A stretch of 63,254 nucleotides of DNA from a bacterium (GTDB lineage: Bacteria > Planctomycetota > Planctomycetia > Planctomycetales > Planctomycetaceae). The stretch covers positions 1 to 63,254 of the forward strand of contig WGMU01000028.1 of the NCBI GenBank assembly GCA_016124895.1, written 5' to 3'. Shown here in pieces: positions 45,474 through 58,058 of this stretch. Numbering within the stretch: position 1 is the first letter of the stretch; every line of letters starts with the position of its first letter. The position numbers and the translations under genes are program-made. The notes under the pieces are model-generated. The model saw only the letters and a list, made by a program, of their open reading frames with translations, did no database searches and was not told the DNA's origin.

Positions 45474-46503
45474 GCACTCGTCATCATGCAACGCTGAATT
45501 CAGAGAATTCAGGATGCTTCGGAATGTTCTGCTGGTGCTTGCGGCACTGGGCGGACTCGGATTATTTGTCTTTGTGTCAGGGGCTCGTGGCGAAGATCCA
45601 CCGCTGAACGACGCCCGTCAGACACCTCGCGGTCTCTTCAGCGTCGACGTCGACGCGCAGAACGGAGTCCACGTCAGGGCGGGCCTGGTCGACATTCAGA
45701 TCGGCGGCAGCCAGCCAGCCGGCGCACGGCCAGCAGACGCTGACGGAGCTGCCGGGCAGCGCTGGCTGTTCCGCGGGACTCAGCTCATCAATACGCCGGT
45801 GATGGACACGGGGCATCACGAGATCGGCCGGATCGACGACGCTGTTCTCAATCTCCGCTCCGGTCGGCTGCGTTATCTCGCCGTCGAGTACGCGGCGAAG
45901 TCTGGTCGCGACAGGCTCTTCGCAGTCCCACTGACGCGTTTTCAACTCGCTCGTCAGAAGGACGCCGGCTTTTACCTCGTCGTGAACTTCGACGCCAACA
46001 TGCTCGAACGGGCTCCTGGCTTCCCGCGGGATGACTGGCCGGACTTTGGCAACCGCCGCTGGCAGGACGAAATCGACATCTTTTACGGTGTCGACTTTAA
46101 GCCCGACGACGTGACGGCACAGATCGGGGCGTCACGGGTTGCTGTGCGGAGGACTGCTCACTTCGAACGGGTTTCGCATCTGGCGGGCTTTCCGGTGATC
46201 AGTGACAAATCCGAACAACGCATTGGATCGCTCGCCGATGTGATTGTCGACCTTGAGACCGGGCACGCCCGCTATGGCGTGCTGCAGTTGGACAACTCTC
46301 TCGCGGCCGCTGATCGTCGCTTTGCCGTTCCGTGGGGAAATCTCGATTACGACATCGAAGATGGCCGCGCGTGTCTCGAACTGGAAGTGAAGGCTCGCCG
46401 CATGACGCACGCCCCGAGCTTTGAAAACGCTCACTGGCCAGACCTCCTCGACCCGACCTTTGCGACCGGCATCGACGAATTCTACGCGAGCGGCGACGAC
46501 TGA
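45457..46503 (+). CDS. PRC-barrel protein with two barrel domains, exported
   Basis: 348 residues. ATG 45457 has AGGAG 8 bases upstream and overlaps the previous gene by 17 bases; ATG 45514 is an alternative. A hydrophobic segment (MLRNVLLVLAALGGLGLFVF) near residue 20-40 acts as a signal or anchor. Two PRC-barrel units follow: about 105-170 (RGTQLINTPVMDTGHHEIGR, IDDAVLNLRSGRLRYLAVEY) and about 235-310 (VSHLAGFPVISDKSEQRIGS, LADVIVDLETGHARYGVLQL). PRC-barrels bind proteins or RNA; double units on one chain occur in planctomycete and proteobacterial stress clusters. Confidence 0.82.
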   Translation: MFRHTEHSSSCNAEFREFRMLRNVLLVLAALGGLGLFVFVSGARGEDPPLNDARQTPRGLFSVDVDAQNGVHVRAGLVDIQIGGSQPAGARPADADGAAGQRWLFRGTQLINTPVMDTGHHEIGRIDDAVLNLRSGRLRYLAVEYAAKSGRDRLFAVPLTRFQLARQKDAGFYLVVNFDANMLERAPGFPRDDWPDFGNRRWQDEIDIFYGVDFKPDDVTAQIGASRVAVRRTAHFERVSHLAGFPVISDKSEQRIGSLADVIVDLETGHARYGVLQLDNSLAAADRRFAVPWGNLDYDIEDGRACLELEVKARRMTHAPSFENAHWPDLLDPTFATGIDEFYASGDD

Positions 46504-46555
46504 CCGCAGCACGTTGACGACACGTGACTGCCGACGGAACTCAGCGCGTACCTGG

Positions 46556-48064
46556 TCAGTCAGCGGTATTGTTCGAGTCGCAATCAATCTCGACGTTGCG
46601 TTCAAGATTGATCCCGAACTGCCGGACTCTCGACCGAACTTTTCCGCGGGTGATTCCGAGAATGTCGGCAGCCCGTGTCTGGTTTCCGGCCGTTTCCTGC
46701 AGCACACGGGTCAGCACGTATCGCTCCATAAAGTCGACGGCTTCGGCGTACAGGTTGTTCGAATTACCGGCCAGCCGGTCGATGACAAAAGGTTCCAGAT
46801 CGTGCCGCAACCGATTGCCGGTACGCCTTTCCGTGCTCTCGGATCGCGGGGAGGGAGCTTCCGCTGGCGGCTTCACCTCCCGAGGCCGACGAACTTCCGG
46901 CGGCAGAAAGTCAGGGACGACAACCGGGCCGGTCGTGTTCAACAGACTGCGGCGGACCACGGCCTGCAGTTCGCGGACGTTGCCCGGCCAATCGTGCGAC
47001 TCCAGCACTTTCAGAGCTTCGGGCGAGATACCTTCCAGATTCGACCGGTGCAGCTCACGGGCAAGCTCATTGAGATAGTGCTCGATCAGGAGGGCGACGT
47101 CGCCGGCCCGCTCACGCAACGGCGGGAGATGAATGGTGACGCCGTTCAGTCGGTACAGCAGATCTTCCCGGAACTGACCCGCTTCAACCATCTCTTCCAG
47201 CGGTCGATTGGTTGCTGAGATGATGCGCACGTCGGTCTGAATTGTTTCATTGCCCCCGACACGCTCGAACGTCTGCTCCTGCAGCAACCGCAGAACCTTG
47301 CCCTGTACGACGCCGGACATATCGCCCACTTCGTCCAGAAAGATCGTACCGCCGTTGCACTGTTCGAACTTGCCGATGCGTTTCCGGTCGGCTCCCGTAA
47401 ACGAACCTTTCTCGTGTCCGAAGAGTTCGCTTTCGAGCAGCGTATCGGGCAGGGCGGCGCAGTTGACTGCCAGAAACGGCTTGCCGACCCGTTCGCTGTG
47501 CTGATACAGCGATCGGGCCACCAGCTCTTTTCCGGTACCGCTTTCACCGCGAATCAGGACCGGAACATCCTCTTTCGCGACGCGGCCAATCGTCTTGAAA
47601 ACTTCCAGCATCTGAGGACTGCGGCCAACGAAGACGTCTCCAATCGGTGGAGTCGCTTCGTGGGCCTCAATGGCGACGGGAACGCGAGCCATCCGGCGCG
47701 TCTCCAACGCTCGTGTGACCACCTCGTTCAACGCCGGCAGGTCGAGCGGCTTGTTGACATAGTCATACGCACCGAGCTGCATGGCCTCGATCGCCGTCGA
47801 ACTGTTTCCACCAGCGGTGATCAGGATGACTGGCAGCCGCAAATCGATCTGCTGAATCTCTCGCAGAATGTCGAGTCCCGACCGGCCACCGGGCAGCATC
47901 ACGTCGAGCAGAACGCAATCGGGTTCAAACGAGCGGATCAGCGCGAGTGCTGAGTCGGCGTCGCCGCAGAATTCAGTCGCTGGAGGACTGGCGAGCTTTT
48001 CCAATGACCGCGAAATCATCAGGTGAACTGAACGGTCGTCGTCAACCAGAAGGACTCGGGACAT
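46556..48064 (-). CDS. NtrC-family sigma-54-dependent response regulator
   Basis: 502 residues in the classic three-part order. Receiver domain about 1-120 with phosphoacceptor Asp54 (VLLDVMLPGG) and Lys105. AAA+ domain about 145-375 with Walker A GESGTGKE (173-180), sigma-54 contact loop GSFTGA (220-225, Ser in place of the usual Ala), Walker B IFLDEV (241-246) and the arginine-finger region YRLNGVTIHLPPLRER. Fis-type helix-turn-helix at the C-terminus (GNQTRAADILGITRGKVRSR). The start has AGGAAG 4 bases upstream. No sensor kinase gene is adjacent. Two sigma-54 promoters lie in the convergent cluster next to it, so it is likely their activator. Confidence 0.94.
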   Translation of the reverse strand: MSRVLLVDDDRSVHLMISRSLEKLASPPATEFCGDADSALALIRSFEPDCVLLDVMLPGGRSGLDILREIQQIDLRLPVILITAGGNSSTAIEAMQLGAYDYVNKPLDLPALNEVVTRALETRRMARVPVAIEAHEATPPIGDVFVGRSPQMLEVFKTIGRVAKEDVPVLIRGESGTGKELVARSLYQHSERVGKPFLAVNCAALPDTLLESELFGHEKGSFTGADRKRIGKFEQCNGGTIFLDEVGDMSGVVQGKVLRLLQEQTFERVGGNETIQTDVRIISATNRPLEEMVEAGQFREDLLYRLNGVTIHLPPLRERAGDVALLIEHYLNELARELHRSNLEGISPEALKVLESHDWPGNVRELQAVVRRSLLNTTGPVVVPDFLPPEVRRPREVKPPAEAPSPRSESTERRTGNRLRHDLEPFVIDRLAGNSNNLYAEAVDFMERYVLTRVLQETAGNQTRAADILGITRGKVRSRVRQFGINLERNVEIDCDSNNTAD

Positions 48065-48290
48065 GACTTCCTTTCGACTTCAGTTCCGAAGCGGCGAATC
48101 GAACACGCGATTCCAGACCGTCGTTCGCCGGTGCGAGCATGACCAGCGCGAGGCCGCCGAATCTGCCAGAGGAAACCCCGTGCCACAGTCTAACGAAGCG
48201 GCCTACCGCAGGCCGCAGCGGTCGCCGACCAGCCAGTCCGCCCGCCACGAATCCAGAAGATTGGACGCTCAGCGATCAGTCCGGTGTTCC

Positions 48291-48411
48291 GAAACGGGTC
48301 CTGCTGCAGAACGTCTTTGCACAGCCGCACCAGTCCATCGGTGCCCTTGCGGAAATCCGCCGGCTCCAGGGCCACCAGAATCTTCATCTGCGGCGTGATC
48401 TGCAGCATCAC
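48291..48411 (-). pseudogene. Truncated IS66 Orf2 (TnpB)
   Basis: Translation starts MMLQITPQMKILVALEPADF, then RKGTDGLVRLCKDVLQQDPF, the conserved N-terminus of IS66 TnpB (normally about 115 residues). Similarity stops after DPF and the frame runs into unrelated sequence. Its start overlaps the end of the accessory gene. Confidence 0.8.
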
Positions 48412-48836
48412 TTATCGCTCCAGAAGTGTCGGCTCCAGAAACAGCGTCCGAGTGCCACCACATCGGTACTCCACCGCGACGCAATTGCACACGCAGCCGG
48501 GCTCTCAGGCCATCCTCGAATTCCAGCACACACTCGCCGGCGGCGGGGACTGCTCAACCGGACGCACTGGCAACAGCGGAGAAAGTTCGACAAACGCGTC
48601 CAAAGCTGGAGAAACACCGGAAGCCCGCGACCCCACCCGTTTCTTCAGCGAATAGTAATCCAGTTTCAGAGTGCTCGCCGTCCGGCTCAATCCGTGAGCC
48701 TCCGCCAGCTTCAGCACCAGAGTCCAGAGTTCCTCCGGGATCCGAGCCCCGGTTCCCGCACCCGCCGCCACGCGTCAATTCGCTCCCGCTTCCGAGCCAG
48801 CTCTGTCGAAACATCACCATGCCCCCGCTCCACCAT
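48408..48836 (-). pseudogene. Frameshifted IS66 Orf1 (TnpA-like accessory protein)
   Basis: Family-like sequence appears in three frames in turn: ELARKRERIDAWRRVREPG, then IPEELWTLVLKLAEAHGLSR plus DYYSLKKRV, then ECVLEFEDGLRARLRVQL, and the tail DVVALGRCFW back in the first frame. At least three frameshifts are needed, so it is dead. Confidence 0.78.
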
Positions 48837-49056
48837 GCCTGAACATCCTTGAAACAAGGAACCCAGACACTACCCGCCCCCGAAAAACCAGTCAGGCACG
48901 CTTGCCGAAAGGGCACGCTGGCGCTCCAGCGGCATGGGAGATTCGAGGGCATCCTCACCCAGTGACAATTGCCGGCTCGGTCAACAGTGAAATGCGGTGC
49001 CATGCACTCTTTCGGAGTCGCGTCGAGCGTCTTACAGAACGGGCTCTTCTACAGGA

Positions 49057-52494
<3,438 letters not shown>

Positions 52495-52635
52495 CAAACA
52501 CAGTCCGTTATCTCGCCCGGAACCGTACGCGCCACCCTGCGCCCAGCAGCGACGTTCTACTTCAGTTCAACGGGCAGAGGCAACAGACAGACATAATGCC
52601 AGACAGGCGTCACGCCATTCGCCAGAATTCCGGAA

Positions 52636-55329
52636 TCAGCCCTGATTGCTCTGCGAAGCCGCGGTGCCGGCCTGCTGTCGCACGGATTCCAGTTCGTTGC
52701 GAATCTGATCGAGTGCTGCGCGAGCGGTCTCGAAGGCCGCTTTCGCCTGCGTCGATTTCTGCTGAACAGGAGCCATCGCTGCGACTTCGGCCTTCATCTT
52801 CGTGTCGGCGGCTGCCACGACAGCTTTCGCCTGCACGACCTTTTCGTCAGCAGCCTTCGCCTTCTGCTCGGCGGCCGCGACCGTTTTGTCGAGTTCGCCA
52901 ATCTTGCCTTTCACGGCGGCGATCGCCTGATTGTTCCGCTCAAAGGCACCCTTCAACTGCTCTGCCGCAGTCGCCAGTTCCTTGTCATCTTTGACAGCCG
53001 CCGCGGCGGCAGCGCCCTTATCCATCGCTTCTTTCAGAACGGCGACAGCCTCTTCACGATTGGCCAGGTTCTTCTGCTCGGCTTCGCGAGCGGCCGTGAC
53101 CTGCTGCAGTTCGGTTTTCGCGGCAGTCGCTTCCGCAACGGCGGCCTGCTCAGCTTTCTGAGCGGCCGTCATCGCTTCCTGAGCAGCGTTCACACGCGCC
53201 TGCATCGCCTTCAGCTCAGCATCGCTTTCAGCAAATGCAACTTCGAGGCTGTCGACCTCGGTCCGCTTGGCCTGAAACGTCTTTAAGCGATTGTTGAAAT
53301 CGATCTCCCGCGTCCAGCGGGCGACGGCCTGCTGAGCAGACGCAGTTGCTGCCGTCGCCTGATCCAGTGCCGCTTTCGCGTCGGTGACTTTTTTCTGTTC
53401 TGCCGCGAGTGCCGGTTCGAGTTCCCCGATGCGTTTCTTTGTCGCTTCGAGGCCCGCGTTCGTTTCGGTGAGCTGCTTCGTTCCGTCGGCGACCATCTGA
53501 TCGGCAGTCTTCATCCGGGCCATTTCATCGGCCGCTGTTTTTGTTGAAGCCGCCAGTGTTCCCTGACGAGCTGCGAAGACCTTCTTCAGTTGTTCGACGG
53601 CAGCGCCAACCTCGTTATCGCCGGCCGCTTTTGCGACAGCAGCGTCGCCCTTGACGACGGCTTCCTGCAGAGCAGGCACCAGCGGCTGCAGTGCCGCGAC
53701 GACTTTGGCCGCGGCGTCGTACTTCGCTTTGGCATCGGCACTTGTCTGCTTCGCGGTGTCGATCGTCGCCGTGAGTTGCTTTGCCTTGGCGTCGAGTTCC
53801 GTCGCCTGGGTCTTCGCAGTGGTGAGTTCGGCTTCGACCTTTTTCATCGCCGCCACAGCAGCATCGTACGCCGCCTGCTTCGCCTTCTGATCGGCATCCG
53901 ACTGGGCAAACACCTGCTGAGCCTGTGCCAGACGCATCTGCAGGGGCAGCGGATTCGTCGACAACTCGCCGAGTCGCGCACCATCAGCGGCATTCCAGAC
54001 TCGGACGAGTCCCGTCCAGTCACCTCCGATGACCCGAGCTGTTTCGTCGCAGTAGGCAGCGGCGAGTGCCAGATCACCGAACGCTTCGAACGTCCGGACT
54101 GCCGTGCCGTCTTCTTTCCAGAGTTTGACTGTCTTGTCACGGCCTGCAGTGACAATCTGATTATCCCGCGTAAACCAGACAGAAGCCGTTCCACCGCCAT
54201 GAGCACCCCAGCTCTTGAGCTGGTTGCCATTCTCCAGTTCCCAGGTTCGGACTGTCGCGTCTTCTGATGCTGACGCCAGAACGTTCGAGTCATTGCGCCA
54301 CGAGAATCCGGTGATCTGTCCGCTGTGACCGCGCAGGCCAAGGTACTCGCGGCCGGTCTCAGCTTCCCAGACAAAAACCCCGCCGTTGCGGTCGCCGGTG
54401 GCGAGCAGAACACCGTCCGGACTGAACTGCAATGCGGTTACCCAGTCGGTGTGCTTACGGATGTCGAACAGCTTTTCGCCCGTCTGCGTCGAGTAAATGC
54501 GGACGACTTTCTGCGGACCACCGAGAGCGACGTACTTCAAATCCGAGCTGATGTCGGCTCCGAGCACCGCATCGAGTTCATCGCCGATCGTTGCGATTCG
54601 TTCACCGGTCTTGACGTCGAAGATGACGACCTTCCCGCTGGCGGAGCCGACACCGCCAGCCGCGAGCAGGTACTGTGAGTTGCGAGTAAACCGCAGGACG
54701 TGAGGCTCGCCTTCCGGAAACGGAATTACGCCAGCAAGTTCGAGCGTCTTCGTGTTGTAAAGCTCAATCTGCTTCTGCCCGGAAATGGCCACCAGCGGCG
54801 CCCACGGACTCGTCGCGATCGCATTGACGGCCGTCGTCATCGCCGTGTGAACGACCGGCTCCAGCGACAGTCGTGTCGGCATCGGCGGCGGTCCTTCGGG
54901 ACGCTCATTCGAGGCGAACGACAGCGCGAACTCCATCTGCTTCTTCGGCTTGATTTTCACCGTACTGTCTTTGGTCTCGAGCGCACCGCCCTCGATCCAC
55001 TTTTTGATCACAGCGAGCATTTCCGCCGGCATCTTGTCCGAGTTCGGCGGCATGTACGGCTCGGAGTCGTGATTGACGACGAGCCACAGATAGCTGCTGT
55101 CGGGATCGCCAGGTTCGACGACTTCTCCCGAACCGCCACCCGCCTGCATCGCAGTGAAGTTGGTCAGATCGAGCCCGCCACTCTTCTTGTCCGGGTTGTG
55201 ACAGGCGAAGCATTTAGCGCGGAAAATCGGCTGGACGTGGTCAATGTACGTCACCTTGGCTTCCTGAGCCATAGCAGGCGCAGCCACAAACCATACAACA
55301 CACAGAGACAGAGCGGCTCGATTCAACAT
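52636..55329 (-). CDS. Cytochrome c-like / WD40 / coiled-coil exported protein
   Basis: 897 residues from ATG 55329 (GGGGAGC 6 bases upstream). A signal peptide ends near APAMAQ (residue 21). Residues about 25-115 are a planctomycete cytochrome-C domain with one haem motif CFACH (40-44). Residues about 150-485 are WD40 repeats, for example DWVTALQFSPDGVLLATGD and ITGFSWRNDSNVLASASEDA. The last 390 residues are Ala/Lys/Glu-rich and strongly coiled-coil (AAAEQKAKAADEKVVQAK). It is the last gene of the DUF1501-PPC-DUF1549 block and is likely cell-envelope located. The function is unknown. Confidence 0.88.
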   Translation of the reverse strand: MLNRAALSLCVVWFVAAPAMAQEAKVTYIDHVQPIFRAKCFACHNPDKKSGGLDLTNFTAMQAGGGSGEVVEPGDPDSSYLWLVVNHDSEPYMPPNSDKMPAEMLAVIKKWIEGGALETKDSTVKIKPKKQMEFALSFASNERPEGPPPMPTRLSLEPVVHTAMTTAVNAIATSPWAPLVAISGQKQIELYNTKTLELAGVIPFPEGEPHVLRFTRNSQYLLAAGGVGSASGKVVIFDVKTGERIATIGDELDAVLGADISSDLKYVALGGPQKVVRIYSTQTGEKLFDIRKHTDWVTALQFSPDGVLLATGDRNGGVFVWEAETGREYLGLRGHSGQITGFSWRNDSNVLASASEDATVRTWELENGNQLKSWGAHGGGTASVWFTRDNQIVTAGRDKTVKLWKEDGTAVRTFEAFGDLALAAAYCDETARVIGGDWTGLVRVWNAADGARLGELSTNPLPLQMRLAQAQQVFAQSDADQKAKQAAYDAAVAAMKKVEAELTTAKTQATELDAKAKQLTATIDTAKQTSADAKAKYDAAAKVVAALQPLVPALQEAVVKGDAAVAKAAGDNEVGAAVEQLKKVFAARQGTLAASTKTAADEMARMKTADQMVADGTKQLTETNAGLEATKKRIGELEPALAAEQKKVTDAKAALDQATAATASAQQAVARWTREIDFNNRLKTFQAKRTEVDSLEVAFAESDAELKAMQARVNAAQEAMTAAQKAEQAAVAEATAAKTELQQVTAAREAEQKNLANREEAVAVLKEAMDKGAAAAAAVKDDKELATAAEQLKGAFERNNQAIAAVKGKIGELDKTVAAAEQKAKAADEKVVQAKAVVAAADTKMKAEVAAMAPVQQKSTQAKAAFETARAALDQIRNELESVRQQAGTAASQSNQG

Positions 55330-55479
55330 GCTTCGCTCCCCGGCGAATTTCATTTCAGATGTCGACAGATAAAGTGCTGTTGCCGAACTCAGACCTGCTG
55401 AACAGGGAATGGCAACCGCCACAGATCGAGCGACTCCGCCGTGAAGCCGCGTCGTTGGAGCTTACTTCGCAATCAGCAG

Positions 55480-55512
55480 CGGCGCCTGACGATCGTGAAA
55501 AACCAGGCGCCG
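55480..55512 (-). terminator. Hairpin after the DUF1549/DUF1553 gene
   Basis: Perfect 9-base stem CGGCGCCTG/CAGGCGCCG with a 15-base loop, 8 bases after the stop codon. No T-run follows on the minus strand, so it may only stabilise the 3' end or reduce read-through. Confidence 0.45.
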
Positions 55513-55519
55513 TTGCCTC

Positions 55520-57952
55520 TCAGTGATTAAACACAAACTCGCGCGAGTTCAGAACAGCCCAGAAGATGTCTTCCAGCGCCTTGCGTTTGTCTGGCTCGTT
55601 GTTGATGACTTCTTCGAGGGAAGCCATTTCCTGATCAGTCGGTTTCCGGGACAGGCAGCGGACATAGAGTTCCGTCACGATGTCCTTCGGACTTTTTTCT
55701 TCCTTCAGCCGTGTCTCAACCAGCTTGCCCTGCTGAATCTTCGCGTTGGTCGTATCGCCGTTCAGGAGATGCAGAGCCTGTGACAGGTTTGGCTCAATTT
55801 TGACCTCGCACGAACACACGGTTTCCCGCGTTGCCCGTCCAAACGCGGTCAGGAAATAGGTCGAGGTGTTGCCGTTAGAGATTTGAACCGCGCGGGCACC
55901 GAGCGGCAGGCCCTGAAACTTATTCTTCGTATCGGTGACCTGGGTGATCGCGTCGAGCATAACTTCGGCTCGCATCCGCCGCAGGCTGGCGTGCGAGAAG
56001 TTGCGGTCGTCCTTCAGGTTGGTCTCGTTCGTCGCCGTCGAGTGCTGGTACGTCCGTGAGACGCAGATATCCCGCACCAGCTTCTTGAAGTCGTAGTTGT
56101 ACTCGGTGAATTTCTGGCCGAGCGTGTCAAGGAGTTCCTTGTTGACCGGCGGGTTCGAGACGCGGACGTCGTCAACCGGGTCGATGATGCCCTTGCCGAA
56201 GAAGTGCGCCCAAACAATGTTTGCCAGGTTGGTCGCGAAGTACGGGTTCCGGGGTGACGCAAGCCATTCGGCCATCACAACGCGACGGTCTTTTCCGGCG
56301 ACGTCCGGCTGTTCTCCACCGAGGAACTTCGGAGCCATCACGCGATTGTCGACAAGATGGCGAACTTCGCCGCCACCGCTGTTGAAGATAATTAGTTCGC
56401 GTGGGTCTTCCGCTCGCTTGCGGCCGATCTGTGAGAAGAAAGCCGCAAAGCTGTAGTAGTCATCCATCGTCCAGCGGTCGAAGGGATGATTGTGGCACTG
56501 GGCACACTGAATTCTCATGCCCATAAAGACCTGAGCGACGTTCTCTGCGGTCTTCAGCGTATCCCGCTCATTCTGGTAGTAGTTCGTCGCGGCGTTCTGG
56601 AAAGTACCACCATTCGAGCCGAGCAGTTCTCGAACCATCTGGTCCGTCGGCATGTTGCTGGCGATGCGTTCCTGCAGCCAGTTGTAGTAGCGCAGCATCG
56701 GCTTATAGGCGATTTCATTCGTCGTCCGGATCTGCAGCAGTTCTGCCCACTTCATCACCCACAGTTCGACGAATTCCTTCCGGCCCAGCAGATCGTCGAC
56801 GAGCTTCTCCCGCTTCTTTGGATCGGCATCGGCCATGAACTTTTCATATTCCTCGACCGTTGGCAGCACGCCGCAGATGTCAAGGCTCGCTCGACGGATG
56901 AATTCCTCATCGGAACAGACGTCAGAGGCAACGATCCGCAGTTTGTTAAGCTTATTGTAAACAAGTTCGTCGACGTAGTTGTTCGTCGATGTTTTCGGAT
57001 CGGAGTACTGCAGCCCCTTGGGCAGCGTGATGAAGTGGCGACCGACTGTATGCGTTTCGAAGCGTGCCATAATGTAGGCTTCGCCACGTTCACCAGCAGT
57101 GACCAGTCCGTCTGACGAGACGCTGGCAGAGGTGTCGTTGTTCGACAGGAAGACGGCGAGATTGGTGACATCGCGGTCAGTTCCGTCTGAGTACTTCGCG
57201 CGAACAGTCAGTCGCTGTGTAGTCTCAGGTCCGTCGAGCACGGCGGCTGGTGGGTACAGTTCGACTGCGACGACCTTTGGCACCTCACCCTGATCGTTCA
57301 GAGCGCCGGCTTTCATCCAGCGCATCATCGTGGCGTAGTGCTCGCTGTCCGTGTCGAAGCGCTTTCCACCGGTGTGAGGTACCGATCCGACCGATTTCGT
57401 CAGCAACAGGCTGTCTTCCGGGATCGCGAGGTTCAGACGTCGGCCCGGCATTTCCCGCGCGATGCGGTAGTGATCGCCGTCCGGGTCAAAGCCGAACAGC
57501 GACAGACGGAATCCATCTTTTCCGCGAGCGGCACCGTGGCAGCTTCCGGTGTTACAGTTCGACTTCATGAAGATCGGCATAATGTCGAGTTTAAAACTGA
57601 CGGGCCGGTCCGTTGTTGCCTGCTCGACCTTGATCGGCACCACCTTGCTGAGGCCGGCGTATTCGACGGTCAGTTGACCTTCCCCGTCAGCCGCAGGATG
57701 CAACGTATGGCCGTCAAGTTTGACGATGTTTGCATTGCTAAGCGTGACCTTCGCATCGGCGGTGACGTCCTGTGTCAGCCCGTTGGGAAACGTGACCTGA
57801 ACGACGAACGCCTGACGATCGCGCAACGTATTGAGATGCACGTCGGCCGGGTAAACTTCAAGCGACACGGGGGCATCGGCAGCCTGCAGGCTGCTGAGAC
57901 TCAGCGTGGCCAGAGTCGCAAAGATCAATGAGCCGGAGATGCGATGGATCAT
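55520..57952 (-). CDS. DUF1549/DUF1553 cytochrome-type exported protein
   Basis: 810 residues from ATG 57952 (GAGG 8 bases upstream); codons at 57967 and 57961 are alternatives. A signal peptide ends near LQAADAP. An Ig-like Big2 part (about 28-110) comes first. A conserved CNTGSCHGAARGKDGFRLSL block (about 133-152) follows, then a second Ig-like stretch. The DUF1549 region includes a CAQCHNHPFDRW haem motif, and DUF1553 covers the C-terminal 240 residues (AEWLASPRNPYFATNLANIV). Such proteins pair with DUF1501 proteins across planctomycetes. Their chemistry is not established. Confidence 0.93.
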   Translation of the reverse strand: MIHRISGSLIFATLATLSLSSLQAADAPVSLEVYPADVHLNTLRDRQAFVVQVTFPNGLTQDVTADAKVTLSNANIVKLDGHTLHPAADGEGQLTVEYAGLSKVVPIKVEQATTDRPVSFKLDIMPIFMKSNCNTGSCHGAARGKDGFRLSLFGFDPDGDHYRIAREMPGRRLNLAIPEDSLLLTKSVGSVPHTGGKRFDTDSEHYATMMRWMKAGALNDQGEVPKVVAVELYPPAAVLDGPETTQRLTVRAKYSDGTDRDVTNLAVFLSNNDTSASVSSDGLVTAGERGEAYIMARFETHTVGRHFITLPKGLQYSDPKTSTNNYVDELVYNKLNKLRIVASDVCSDEEFIRRASLDICGVLPTVEEYEKFMADADPKKREKLVDDLLGRKEFVELWVMKWAELLQIRTTNEIAYKPMLRYYNWLQERIASNMPTDQMVRELLGSNGGTFQNAATNYYQNERDTLKTAENVAQVFMGMRIQCAQCHNHPFDRWTMDDYYSFAAFFSQIGRKRAEDPRELIIFNSGGGEVRHLVDNRVMAPKFLGGEQPDVAGKDRRVVMAEWLASPRNPYFATNLANIVWAHFFGKGIIDPVDDVRVSNPPVNKELLDTLGQKFTEYNYDFKKLVRDICVSRTYQHSTATNETNLKDDRNFSHASLRRMRAEVMLDAITQVTDTKNKFQGLPLGARAVQISNGNTSTYFLTAFGRATRETVCSCEVKIEPNLSQALHLLNGDTTNAKIQQGKLVETRLKEEKSPKDIVTELYVRCLSRKPTDQEMASLEEVINNEPDKRKALEDIFWAVLNSREFVFNH

Positions 57953-58058
57953 GTCTCTCATCCTCAATGAGCAGTCCAGTGACTGATTGAAAATACTGGT
58001 TGATGCCGAAGGTGGCTATGGCCTGTGGGAACTGACTCATTCCTGATTGGAAATCGGT

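Larger units (their letters stand above)
48291..48836 (-). mobile_element. IS66-family insertion sequence remnant
   Basis: Holds a frameshifted accessory gene and the first third of the IS66 orf2. The large transposase (tnpC) is missing, so the element cannot move by itself. Exact ends and target duplication were not found. Confidence 0.75.
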